Assembly: GCA_963725215.1 (NCBI GenBank)
Contig: CAVRXQ010000002.1
Coordinates: 496,001 to 560,000, forward strand
Source: CAVRXQ01 sp963725215
GTDB taxonomy: Bacteria; Actinomycetota; Acidimicrobiia; Acidimicrobiales; Bog-793
DNA: 64,000 bases
Direction: 5' to 3'
Below, piece after piece: positions 32,487 through 40,983 of the stretch. Below the pieces are notes generated by a model. It worked only from the letters and a program-made list of their open reading frames with translations. It searched no databases and was not told where the DNA came from. How positions within the stretch are numbered: position 1 is the stretch's first letter; every line of letters starts with the position of its first letter. Both the position numbers and the translations under genes were made by a program.

Positions 32487-35165
32487 TCACCGGATCGAAA
32501 CCGTCCTCGTCACGGTCGGGCCACCGATCACGGTGATTTTCAGCGAAGCTTGAACGGGACGTCGCGAAGCGCCACTGAGGAGTCGTACTGCCGAGGAGGT
32601 GAGAAACAGTTCGACCGTCGCCCTCTTCGAATGGGCAAATCGGAACGTGCGACGCGCGAGCACGAAGATCTCCTTCTTCGTTTTCTCGCCCGAACCCTTC
32701 TTGTTTCCCACTTCCACCTGCTCACTAAGGGTGACGGAGCCCGAGCAGTTGTTGGCTGAGCACGTCAATCTGAGGGGAAGTCGCCCCGCCGCCAGGACCA
32801 AGGTTGATTCCGAAACGTTGATCTTCGGATTCGAAGCCACGACGAAGGTCGGATCGTTTGTGAAGGTGATTTTCGCCTTTGCGCCGTCGCTAGCCGACCC
32901 AACTGCGCGGGCTCCGGATGAGGTGATCTCGAAGATGACATCTTTCGCGACGATCTTGGCGTCATCAGCCGTGATCGTGATCGGAACCGCTGCCTTCGGC
33001 ATCGTGCCGTCGGGAGCTTCCCAAGAAAGAGCGACCGAAATGATGCAGGACTTGCCCTCGGGCAGTAGAGACGCGATCGCCCTCGCGCACGTAACCGGAT
33101 AAAGGCTCACGGTCGTCCCATTCGGGAGCGCGGAGGCCGGAACGGTCACGGTAATCTTCGCCCCGTCCAAGATCTCCGTGACGGTTGGAGAGCCGCCTGC
33201 TCCGATCGTCCACGACGCGGGTGTACCAAAGTCAGCCGCCGGGAGTCCCGCGGGAGGGGGCGCGTTTGCAGGACCATTGGGGACAAAGGTTGGGCTGCCA
33301 CCACCACTGGTTTGCCCGCTCCCCACAACGACGGCGATCGCCTCGGTGTTCTGCGACGCAGGTAGGTAGTCGACGTTGCCCGCCTGGTTGGCATCTATCA
33401 CGCACGTGCCCACACCAGTAAAAACCACCGTGGTGGAGCCCGGGCCCGTCAGAACGCATACGCCCGAGCCGCTCGACGCGTCGAGGGAGAACAGGACGGG
33501 ATTGCCCGAAGGCCCACCGGTCGCGGACAAGGTCGCCGTCGCGCCCAAGCTGGCCGACGACGGGGGTGAGAAAGTGATCGTTTGAGTGCCCTGGGTTACC
33601 GTCAAAGTGGTGAACGCCGTGGAGCCAACGAAGTTGGAATCCCCCACGTAGCTCGCCGCGACCAGCTGACGCGGTCCGAGCGGCGCGGTCGCGACGTTGC
33701 AATCGTCGAAATCGCCAGTTGAAGGCGTCAAGGTCACCGTGCACACGGTCACACCGCCGACCGTGACGTTGACCACTCCGGTGGGCAGTTCCGAGGTGTC
33801 CTGGGCGTTGACAGTGCTGCCCGGTGAGACTCCGACTCCGTATGTGATCGCCGTCCCGTATGGCACCGAGCTCGAAGAAAGCTTGATCGAAGTCGTAGGC
33901 GTGGCCTTGTGGACGGTGGGGCTTGTCGTGCCTGACGTCGAGAGGAAGTTTGCATCGCCCGGATAAGCGGCGGTCACTGTTGTCGGGCTTCCGGCTGGGG
34001 TGTTGGTAGCCGAGCAGCTGGCCGTCCCAGACTCGATGGGACCACTACAGAGCGTGATGGATCCGACGGTAAAGGTCACGGGCGTCCCGTTGTCAGGCTG
34101 CGCTCCCGCACTCGTTCCCGTTCCGGTGACCGAGGCTGAGTATGTAATCGACTGACCATATGTGTAGGAGCCGGGGGCGAACGAAACCGTCGTCATCTTC
34201 GTCGGGCCCGGATTGACGGTGAGCGAGACTCCTCCGGACGTCGAAGTGAGATATCCCGTCGGGTCGCCCGAATACGTTGCAGTGATCGTTTGCGGGTTGC
34301 CCGCCGTGGAGGTGTACGCGAACTCGCAGCTGGCATCCCCTGTGGAGGTATTGACCGTCTGATCGCCGCCGGTACAGGCGATCGTGGATCCGTTGTCAAA
34401 GAACGTCACGCTCCCACCGTCCGGAGTCGGCGACACGAGCACGTCGACCGTGACCGGCTGTCCCACGGTCGGGCCCGTTGGAGAAACGGATCCGATAGTC
34501 GTCGTCGTTGAAGACGAGGTCACGGTGAGGGTGAAGCTCCACGTGCCGAGGTCACCGCTCGCGTCGCTGACCGAACCGTCAGCGCTGTAGCTGCCGGCAG
34601 CAAGCGTGGTGCCGCTCGTCGTGACGACGCCGCCCGAGCTGACCGAGATTTGCGGCGAGCCGGAACTCTGCGAGAAGCTGACCGTGCCGTTGTTGCCCGT
34701 GGGTACGAGGGTGGTGGTGTAGGCCGAGGAACCACCGACGGCGACACTCGCCGACGTCGGCGACACGGTGATCGTGTCGCCAGTCACGGTGAGGGTGAAG
34801 CTCCACGTGCCGAGGTCACCGCTCACGTCGCTGACCGAACCGTCAGCGCTGTAGCTGCCGGCAGTAAGCGTGGTGCCGCTCGTCGTGAGGAGGCCGGTCG
34901 GACTTACCGCGAGGTCGGGGGACGAATCAGAGTTCTCAGTGAACGCCGGAGAACCGTCGTCGCCCATGGTGGTGAATTGGACGGAATAAGCCGCGGAGCC
35001 CGCGACATCGATGCTGGCCGACGTCGGCGACACCGTGATCGTATTGGCGGCTCCAGCCACTTGCGTTTCAATCGCGGCGACGGAGGCCATAGCTGTGACT
35101 GCGACGAAGGCAGCGGCAAGGAACTTCAGCTGCAATCGGAATTGAGTTGTCGAGTTTTTCCGCAC
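32487..35165 (-). CDS. large secreted Ig-like (Big_3-type) repeat protein
   Basis: An 892-residue exported protein: signal peptide (LQLKFLAAAFVAVTAMASVA), two near-identical ~90-residue repeats (each with TITVSPTSAS... GSYSADGSVSD), then at least three Ig-like repeats of the bacterial Big_3 type (VTFFDNGSTIACTG, TATYSGDPTGYLTSTSG; VTAAYPGDANFLSTSG; VAASYVGDSNFVGST). A Gly/Pro linker follows, then a C-terminal beta domain with paired cysteines (LRLTCSANNCSGSVTL). No LPxTG or transmembrane anchor. Start GTG 35165 with AAGGCGG four bases before. Such proteins usually act in adhesion or matrix; no enzymatic domain is visible. It lies between two PAS-type regulator paralogues. Confidence 0.75.
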   Translation of the reverse strand: MRKNSTTQFRLQLKFLAAAFVAVTAMASVAAIETQVAGAANTITVSPTSASIDVAGSAAYSVQFTTMGDDGSPAFTENSDSSPDLAVSPTGLLTTSGTTLTAGSYSADGSVSDVSGDLGTWSFTLTVTGDTITVSPTSASVAVGGSSAYTTTLVPTGNNGTVSFSQSSGSPQISVSSGGVVTTSGTTLAAGSYSADGSVSDASGDLGTWSFTLTVTSSSTTTTIGSVSPTGPTVGQPVTVDVLVSPTPDGGSVTFFDNGSTIACTGGDQTVNTSTGDASCEFAYTSTAGNPQTITATYSGDPTGYLTSTSGGVSLTVNPGPTKMTTVSFAPGSYTYGQSITYSASVTGTGTSAGAQPDNGTPVTFTVGSITLCSGPIESGTASCSATNTPAGSPTTVTAAYPGDANFLSTSGTTSPTVHKATPTTSIKLSSSSVPYGTAITYGVGVSPGSTVNAQDTSELPTGVVNVTVGGVTVCTVTLTPSTGDFDDCNVATAPLGPRQLVAASYVGDSNFVGSTAFTTLTVTQGTQTITFSPPSSASLGATATLSATGGPSGNPVLFSLDASSGSGVCVLTGPGSTTVVFTGVGTCVIDANQAGNVDYLPASQNTEAIAVVVGSGQTSGGGSPTFVPNGPANAPPPAGLPAADFGTPASWTIGAGGSPTVTEILDGAKITVTVPASALPNGTTVSLYPVTCARAIASLLPEGKSCIISVALSWEAPDGTMPKAAVPITITADDAKIVAKDVIFEITSSGARAVGSASDGAKAKITFTNDPTFVVASNPKINVSESTLVLAAGRLPLRLTCSANNCSGSVTLSEQVEVGNKKGSGEKTKKEIFVLARRTFRFAHSKRATVELFLTSSAVRLLSGASRRPVQASLKITVIGGPTVTRTVSIR
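34519..34888 (-). repeat. two near-identical 106-bp direct repeats inside the Ig-like gene
   Basis: Copies at 34519-34624 and 34783-34888, offset 264 bp, differ at only two positions by eye (34561/34825 and 34601/34865). They encode the GSYSADGSVSD...LGTWSFTLTVT part of consecutive domains. The high DNA identity against more diverged surroundings suggests recent duplication or gene conversion. Confidence 0.85.
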
Positions 35166-35177
35166 GAATCCGCCTTG

Positions 35178-35194
35178 GTTCTCCTTAGGAGAAC
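35178..35194. promoter_or_regulatory. 17-bp palindrome in the leader of the Ig-like gene
   Basis: GTTCTCCTTAGGAGAAC is a perfect inverted repeat with 7-bp arms and a 3-base centre, 12 bases before the GTG. It may be a protein operator or an RNA hairpin; one arm contains an AGGAG that could pair to the ribosome, so it might hide or present a ribosome site. Confidence 0.45.
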
Positions 35195-35780
35195 AGACCC
35201 AAAGCAGGCTACGAGTTTCGGAGATACCGATTCATCATCAATATTGACGAAAGTCCCGCGTGCGAGGCGAAACGCGCGACCCACTCAACCGCGAAAGATT
35301 GAACAACGCGCACCGAGTGGCTTCGAGACTCCGCTATGTGGTTAGCGCGGTTGCTCGACGCGATTGATGGCGAAAGTTGGAGACGTCCTTTGTGTGTAGG
35401 CATGGATCATTCGTCGCGCGGCATCTGCGCATCCGCCGGAAAGCAATTGCGCAAGTACCGAAGATGCGTTCTGCCCCACAAGTATCTGATCCTGGCCCAC
35501 AGCAGGGTACCTAGCGCACCGAGAGCCGCCATGACCGGCTCACTTAGAGAAGGACCCCGCCGAACCCGGCCTTCCCGGGGGATACGACACCCGGGACTCG
35601 CCTCGCCCTCCCCACGTCCTCGCCCGAGTTTGGGCTATTTCAACAATCTTGATGGTGCGCGACGCTCCGCAGGTCGGCATGCTTCAGTGTCAGGCCTATA
35701 GCCGACGATTGGGGATCCGCGTTGGCCAACCGAGTGGACATCAGCCCGATCTGGGCAATGTCGGCAAGCCAGGTGATCTG
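35195..35780. other. divergent intergenic region between Ig-like gene and PAS-LuxR gene
   Basis: 586 bases without a supported gene; plus-strand frames are Arg/Pro/Ser-rich shadows. It must contain both promoters. A patch around 35225-35260 is AT-rich (ATTCATCATCAATATTGACG). The ribosome site AGGTGA for the regulator lies at 35771-35776. I cannot name exact promoters. Confidence 0.45.
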
Positions 35781-36545
35781 ATGGCGCAGGCTCCGGGACA
35801 CACGATGCCTTGGACGAGAGAGACCTTGGGGGTCTCGTCATCGGAACTCGAAGGTCCGCGAAGACGAGCGAGCGCTTGGTTCGACTCGTCGCTGAAGACC
35901 ATCTTCGACGACTCGAGTGACGGTGTGTTGGTGGTCAACGTTGTCGGCCACCGTGTCTATTCGAACCCTTCGCTCGACGATCTCGTCGGAGCGGACGCCT
36001 GCGCTCCCCGAGGCACATCCGAGCCACCCCCCTACGTGTCTGCGGATCAGCGCCCGAAGTACGCGCGCCTGCTCGGAGGGATGGCCACGCTCTTGTCCGT
36101 GGAAGGTTCGGGTACGGTCTCGACCTCTATCGACCTCGTCACCCGCCGGAGTGGACGAGTTCGGTCGCGTCTCAGGATCAGTGCCTTCACGAGCGTGGAT
36201 CGGGAGCGCTTCGCCGTTTGTCTTTTCGCGCCCGAGTTCAACTCCGCCATCTTCGACGACCCGTTCGCCGGGGCCTCGTCGGGCGCGAGCAGCGGCTCGT
36301 CGGGAAGATCTCAGATGCGCTCAGATCCGACGCCGGGTTTCGACCTGACATCGGACGTCGAGACACTGACCCGACGCGAACGCGAGGTGCTCGCCTTGCT
36401 GTTAGACGGACGCCGCGTGGCCTCGATCTCGCGCACCCTCTACCTGAGCGAGCACACAGTCCGCAATCACCTGAAGGCGATCTTCCGCAAGCTCGACACG
36501 CACTCTCAGACGGAGCTGCTGGACCGCTTCCGGCCCCCAGCCTGA
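35781..36545 (+). CDS. PAS-LuxR family transcriptional regulator
   Basis: A 254-residue regulator. The N-terminal half is a PAS-like sensor (SLKTIFDDSSDGVLVVNVVG, YSNPSLDDLVGADAC, LLSVEGSGTVSTSIDL), followed by a Ser/Gly linker and a C-terminal LuxR helix-turn-helix (LTRREREVLALLLDG, SRTLYLSEHTVRNHLKAIF, KLDTHSQTELLD). There is no phosphoreceiver Asp pattern, so input is likely a ligand or partner through the PAS. ATG 35781 has AGGTGA four bases upstream, which decides the start against an ATG at 35649. Divergent from the Ig-like surface protein gene, it is a good candidate to control that gene. Confidence 0.83.
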   Translation: MAQAPGHTMPWTRETLGVSSSELEGPRRRASAWFDSSLKTIFDDSSDGVLVVNVVGHRVYSNPSLDDLVGADACAPRGTSEPPPYVSADQRPKYARLLGGMATLLSVEGSGTVSTSIDLVTRRSGRVRSRLRISAFTSVDRERFAVCLFAPEFNSAIFDDPFAGASSGASSGSSGRSQMRSDPTPGFDLTSDVETLTRREREVLALLLDGRRVASISRTLYLSEHTVRNHLKAIFRKLDTHSQTELLDRFRPPA

Positions 36546-36642
36546 TCTTTTCGGACGCTGTCCTCGGGCTCGCCACGTTTTGCCAAGAGATTCCGGAGGA
36601 GAGACGATCCCGACCTCCTGTGCCTTCTCCGCGCCTGGTTGC

Positions 36643-36891
36643 TTAGACGGCTGGGCGCTCCCGTTGCCAGCTTTCGCGCCCCTCCGGCCAGCCGGAGCGG
36701 TAGGCGAGGACGACCGCGGTCAGCTGCGAACTCACCCCGAGTTTCGAGATGATCGCATGAATCTGGCTTCGGACCGTTGCGAGAGAGACACAGTCCCGAT
36801 TGGCGATCTCCCGAGCCGTCGCCCCCTTCATCAACGAAACGAGCACGTGTTGTTCGCGCGTGCTAAGGCGCTCGAAAGACTCCAAACTCAT
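36643..36891 (-). CDS. small LuxR-type helix-turn-helix regulator
   Basis: Eighty-two residues that are almost only a LuxR/GerE domain: FERLSTREQHVLVSLMKG, ATAREIANRDCVSLATVRSQ, HAIISKLGVSSQLTAVVLAY. I chose ATG 36891; the frame stays open to a GTG at 37068 but the added residues show no domain. It converges on the PAS-LuxR gene with a 97-base gap. It may be a stand-alone DNA-binding protein or a remnant of a larger regulator that lost its sensor part. Confidence 0.65.
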   Translation of the reverse strand: MSLESFERLSTREQHVLVSLMKGATAREIANRDCVSLATVRSQIHAIISKLGVSSQLTAVVLAYRSGWPEGRESWQRERPAV

Positions 36892-37485
36892 CGCGCCACC
36901 GCCCTTTCCGAGCGGCAAGCGGCAATCGCGCTCACCGTTCTTGGATTCGGGAAGATCTCGGCGGTGCGTGCAACCTGTTCGACCGATGCCAGCGAGAGGA
37001 AACGTGTCACCATCTGTTCCCCCCCAGTTGGCTTGGACAGCCCTTAACTGTCGCCACCCCGTCCCCACTTCTTCGACCCGACGCCTTTTGGACTGTTTTT
37101 ATCAGATCCGGGGACACGAATGAGTTAGTAATTTTGTGCAAATTTCCGGTGGACGTGACATCTTCCTGTAAACAGTTACTGGCAAGATCGCCTGTAAATC
37201 ACCAGGTCGTGGCGCGCTAGACGATTCGCAACAATTGCTCAATGTCGTTGCACGATAGAGTGACGCGACACATCCAATACGGGTCAGCTCGAACTTGTGA
37301 TTAGCGCGGTAGGCGTCGTCTATTGCCCTTCACACGCGAAGCGCTTCGATCGAGCGACGCGTGGTTCTCACAAGCGCCGACGTACAACCGAGCGGGAGTA
37401 CAGGGCAGGGAGCACCGAAATTGCGTTCACCCGTGCTCGCCCATCTCGACTGATCCGTTCAATCAAGAAGAGTGCGAGGTAATGG
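36892..37485. other. AT-richer intergenic region upstream of the LuxR-type gene and behind the transposase remnant
   Basis: About 590 bases. 37100-37220 is clearly less GC-rich than the rest (for example TAGTAATTTTGTGCAAATTT), typical of foreign or promoter DNA. Plus-strand frames at 37297-37559 look random. No inverted repeats that would mark an insertion-sequence end were found by eye. Confidence 0.4.
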
Positions 37486-38298
37486 CTAGCCTCGAACGAA
37501 TTCGGGAGTGCCGAAGGCGGTATCGACAGTCTTCTCGACCGCTTCCGGCCCGTTGCTGATTACGACCTTCGGCGTTTGCATTCGACGTTCGATCAAGTTT
37601 GAGAACATCGCCAACCACGCGGCCTCTGAATCCTCGTTGTCGACGGTTAAGTGCAACGGTGTTTTGGAGCCGTCTGCGCCAACCGCCCAGACGGCTAGCA
37701 GCTTGTCCTCGTTCGCTGGTTGATCTTTTGATCCGAACAGCACATCGCAGAAGAGATGTCTGATCGAAATGTCGGACAGATCGCGGTGGACAAAGACCTC
37801 GTAATCTTCGGAAAACTCCTTGATGACGACCGCAAACGCCGATTCGGATATCAACGCCCGCCCGTTCGAGTCCTGCAATCCCTCGCCGACAGACCCTGCC
37901 AGCGCTCGAGCAACGACTTGGAGCACCACGCGATCGAGGACAACAGGACCTTCGTTGAGAAATGGCAGCAGGCTCGATCGGTAAGGTACGCCACTGTTTC
38001 GAACTTGCGGAACGCGCACCCTGATTGGGTTGTCGGCCGTGCGGAGCCAGCCCGGTTCGTAACCGTTGCGTGATCCGCGCTGGACGACATCACGCCGACC
38101 GTATCGACCACGGCGGCCCAGAAAGTCTGCTTGCTCGGCTTCCAACAAGCGTTGGACAATAAGGCGGCTGAACGTCTCTTTGAGAGTGGCGGCGAGATCC
38201 TCGTCGCGTCCAACACCGTTGGCCAGCAGTTCGTTGAGTTCCTCGCGGATGTATTCCGAAGGCGGCAACTTCCTCGTTCTTCTGGACACGTTCGTCAT
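37486..38298 (-). pseudogene. IS256-family (mutator type) transposase, truncated and catalytically dead
   Basis: A 270-residue fragment of a normally ~400-residue DDE transposase. The N-terminal pattern ADFLGRRGRYGRRD, RNGYEPGWLRTADNPIRVRVPQVR and LDRVVLQVVARALAGS is typical of IS256. The first catalytic Asp may be that of HLFCDVLFGS. The second, usually VVSDG, reads VISNGPEAV (Asp to Asn), and the frame ends shortly after, so the third acidic residue and the whole C-terminus are missing. Therefore inactive. No terminal repeats or target duplications were recognised. It marks the right end of the accessory surface-protein region. Confidence 0.85.
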
Positions 38299-38709
38299 TC
38301 GCGGCGGCTACCAACGAGAGCAAGGTTGGAATGACTCGTCCACGAAGAGACCGGGTGGCGCGTTTCGCGCCGCGCGTGCCGTCAGATCGCGGCGAGACGC
38401 CTTGGACTGAGTTCGGTGTCGTTGAGATCTCGATGCGAGTTCCGCTCGCGACATGTCTCCCTATACGGCAACTCGCCCCTGTAAATTCAGCGCACCTTTT
38501 CCGTGAGCGACGCGTAATTCACTGACCCAAGCGGGGCTCAGTGCGCTCTTTTTTTGCCGAAACGTCGAGTTCGTGACCACCCCGGTTACCGGTCGGACCG
38601 CCTTGCGCGTCGGTCGAGTCGCGCTCGCCGGCCGCCGATGAGAGCGGCAACACCCACAGCGAACCGCGCCACAGGGCCCGCCTTCCAGGTCGCCGGTACG
38701 ATCGGGAAG
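38299..38709. other. intergenic region with possible weak terminator upstream of the DtxR-family gene
   Basis: 410 bases. Contains a T7 run at 38549-38555 after a short AGCG...CGCT stem (38530-38547), a weak terminator-like element on the plus strand. A TACGAT hexamer at 38697-38702 is placed to start a leaderless transcript of the next gene. Nothing else coding is supported. Confidence 0.4.
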
Positions 38710-39381
38710 ATGTCGACAGGCTTCCACCCGCCGCTCGAGGAGTACCTCGAAACCGTGCTCGCGCTGGAAGAAGAAGACGTCCCTGTCATCCAGGCCCGCC
38801 TCGTGGAACGACTTGGCCACACCCCTCAGGCGGTCTCCGAGATGATCCACCGCTTGAGTGACGAGGGCTACGTCGATCGCTCGGGCCGAGGGCTCGCGCT
38901 GACAGAAAAGGGTCGGCGGCAAGCAGAAAGCGTCGTGCGCAAGCACCGCCTCGCCGAGCGGTTCCTCGTCGACATCGTCAAGCTGCCGTGGGAAAAGGCG
39001 CATAACGAAGCGGGACGCTGGGAGCACGTGATCTCAGACGATGTCGAAGAACGCTTCAACGAGATCCTCGGACACCCGACAACTTGTCCGCATGGGAACC
39101 CGATCCCAGGATCAAATCGCGATCCGACGCCCCAAGTCCCGATGACAGAAATCGCGGCGGGAGCGGAGATCACGCTCGCCAGGATCACCGAGCAGCTCGA
39201 AGTCGATGATGACGCGCTGATCTATTTGAGTGGGCACGGTCTGATTCCAGGATGCAAAGCGCGGGTGCGCTCGCGCGCCCCCGACGGGACGCTGACCCTC
39301 GAACTCACCGACGGCGCCCCGGACAGCACGGTCGCGATCGGGCCGCGGATGGGCCGTCAGCTGTATGTGACGACCGCGTGA
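38710..39381 (+). CDS. DtxR/IdeR-family metal-responsive regulator with altered primary metal site
   Basis: A 223-residue repressor-type protein: winged helix (residues ~5-65, AVSEMIHRLSDEGYV), dimerisation and metal-binding domain (66-140), and a C-terminal SH3-like/FeoA domain (after about 145, ITLARITEQLEVDDD). Residue numbering runs in register with IdeR/DtxR. The ancillary site His79, Glu83, His98 is kept. In the primary site Glu105 and His106 are kept, but Met10 is Glu and Cys102 is Gly (NEAGRWEHV). Metal choice or affinity is therefore unclear (iron, manganese or other). ATG 38710 follows TACGAT by 7 bases, suggesting a leaderless message. No transporter gene is next to it. Confidence 0.88.
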   Translation: MSTGFHPPLEEYLETVLALEEEDVPVIQARLVERLGHTPQAVSEMIHRLSDEGYVDRSGRGLALTEKGRRQAESVVRKHRLAERFLVDIVKLPWEKAHNEAGRWEHVISDDVEERFNEILGHPTTCPHGNPIPGSNRDPTPQVPMTEIAAGAEITLARITEQLEVDDDALIYLSGHGLIPGCKARVRSRAPDGTLTLELTDGAPDSTVAIGPRMGRQLYVTTA

Positions 39382-39459
39382 GCTTCCAAGGACGATCCCT
39401 CGACAGGCGAGCTTCAATCCGCGTTTCGCGCCGTCGGCACGAGTTCGAACTCGCTCCTA

Positions 39460-39762
39460 TCAGGAAACCAACCGCCCGATGAGCTCGTCGAGTTTCGATT
39501 CGAGCTCTCGGATCTCGCTCCGCACGGTTTCGCGCGCCCGCTCCATCTGCTCCGCGTGCCGGCGGGCGTCCTGCCATTCGTGCTCGGCCATCGCCGTCTC
39601 CGCGACGACGGCACGCGTCTTCGCCTCTTCAGCTTGATCGGCGAGCTCCGCCAATTGTTCCTCGATCACGCTGAGCTCGGTTCTCAGCTTCTGTAGGCGA
39701 TCGTTGATATCGAAAAGTCGCCGCTCGACCCGGCGTTTCGGATCGATGAATGCGGGTCTCAT
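39460..39762 (-). CDS. short coiled-coil protein of unknown function
   Basis: One hundred residues, almost wholly heptad-repeat helix (LRTELSVIEEQLAELADQ, MERARETVRSEIRELESK) with a short N-terminus MRPAFIDPKRRVERR. No membrane segment or known domain. Its ATG lies 10 bases after the menC stop; TAGGCT is 7 bases before the ATG, so it may have its own leaderless start inside the menC end. Acidic/basic balance and codon phase look like a real gene. Function not predictable. Confidence 0.7.
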   Translation of the reverse strand: MRPAFIDPKRRVERRLFDINDRLQKLRTELSVIEEQLAELADQAEEAKTRAVVAETAMAEHEWQDARRHAEQMERARETVRSEIRELESKLDELIGRLVS

Positions 39763-39772
39763 CAGTCGCAGC

Positions 39773-40891
39773 CTATGACGGCAGGAATTGGTGTGACCTC
39801 GCGGTCAGCGCGTCGACGATGTCCTGTCGAACATCGACACCGAGGCCCGGGCGCATCGGCACTGGAAGCATCCCTTGGAACAGCTTGTGCGGCGTCGTGA
39901 TGTCGTCACGAAAATAACGAGAACTTGGACCGAGGTCGCCGGCGACATCGAAGCCGTCCAGAGCTCCGACCGCGATCGCAGCCGCCCGACCAAGGCCCGC
40001 CTCGAACAACCCACCGATCGCACACGGGACTCCCGCCGCCAAGCAACGGTCCCGCGCCTTGCGCGCGGCGAAGATTCCTCCTAGTCGCGCCGGCTTCACA
40101 CATACCGCCGTGCAAGCACCGGCGTCGAGCACCCGGTCGAGGCGGTCCAAATTCGCTATCGACTCGTCGAGCAGGATCCGCGTTCTGAGCTCCTTCACGA
40201 GTTGAGCGTGGCCGTCGAGGTCCTCCGCAGAAAGTGGCTGCTCGATCGCACTAAGGCCAAAGTCGTCGAGTGCGCGGAGCGCGGCGCGATGGCTCGGATC
40301 AGAAATCGTGTACGACCCGTTCGCGTCCACGACTATCTCGACGTCGGGACAGTGGTCTCGGATTGTTCGCACCGCCACAACGTCTACGTCGGGAGCGATC
40401 TTCAACTTGATGCGCCGGATGCCCGACGCGACGACGTCGTTCACAGCCGCGAGGACGTCGCGGACTGGTCCGATCCCGACGGTCGCCCCCGCTGGAATCG
40501 CGACTCTTGAGACTTCGAGGTACGTCGCGAGCGACCTTCCTCGCGCGTGGAGCGCAGCGTCCATCAGCGCCATCTCGATCGCCGAGGTGGCCATCGGAGC
40601 TGCACCTTGGGTCGACAACGACCCCACCGCTTCCTCGAGCGACGAATATTCCGCGCCTCGCTTCAGCAAATCGGGAATGATCGATTGGGCGAGAGTGACC
40701 TCGGCGGTGTCGATCGACTCCCCCGCGTACCTCGTCGTCTCGAGTGCGTCGCATTCTCCGTAGCCGACGCCCTCGTCAGTCGTCACCCGAAGGAGGAGGA
40801 TCGGCCGACGCACGTGTCGTTCCTTCGCCGTCGCGACGGGTGCAACAAGCGTCATTTCCAGGCGACGAAGTTCGATCTCCCTCAGACGCAC
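39773..40891 (-). CDS. menC: o-succinylbenzoate synthase
   Basis: Enolase-superfamily enzyme that dehydrates SHCHC to o-succinylbenzoate in menaquinone synthesis. The 372 residues include the capping domain (GVGYGECDALETTRYAGES), the acid/base lysine pair Lys162/Lys164 (RRIKLKIAP), metal ligands Asp189 (VVDANGSY), Glu217 (IEQPL) and Asp242 (LLDES), and Lys266 (CVKPARLGG) on the opposite side of the barrel. The pattern matches the OSBS/N-succinylamino-acid-racemase branch, so a racemase side activity is possible. Start GTG 40891. The other men genes are not in the window. Confidence 0.9.
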   Translation of the reverse strand: MRLREIELRRLEMTLVAPVATAKERHVRRPILLLRVTTDEGVGYGECDALETTRYAGESIDTAEVTLAQSIIPDLLKRGAEYSSLEEAVGSLSTQGAAPMATSAIEMALMDAALHARGRSLATYLEVSRVAIPAGATVGIGPVRDVLAAVNDVVASGIRRIKLKIAPDVDVVAVRTIRDHCPDVEIVVDANGSYTISDPSHRAALRALDDFGLSAIEQPLSAEDLDGHAQLVKELRTRILLDESIANLDRLDRVLDAGACTAVCVKPARLGGIFAARKARDRCLAAGVPCAIGGLFEAGLGRAAAIAVGALDGFDVAGDLGPSSRYFRDDITTPHKLFQGMLPVPMRPGLGVDVRQDIVDALTARSHQFLPS

Positions 40892-40983
40892 GGGATCTCA
40901 TCGATAAGCGGGCGCGCTGCCGAACTCGTTCGTGTTCCCGCCCTCAATCTTTTTCCAGCAGCCGGGCACATGAACGCACGACG

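Noticed and set aside
34519..34888. Repeats that might suggest a CRISPR array.
   Set aside because: Only two 106-bp copies within one reading frame, encoding protein domains; no short regular repeats or spacers.
38544..38556. T-rich stretch as an intrinsic terminator for the transposase region.
   Set aside because: Stem is only four base pairs and the transposase gene lies on the other strand; kept as a weak element within the gap entry.
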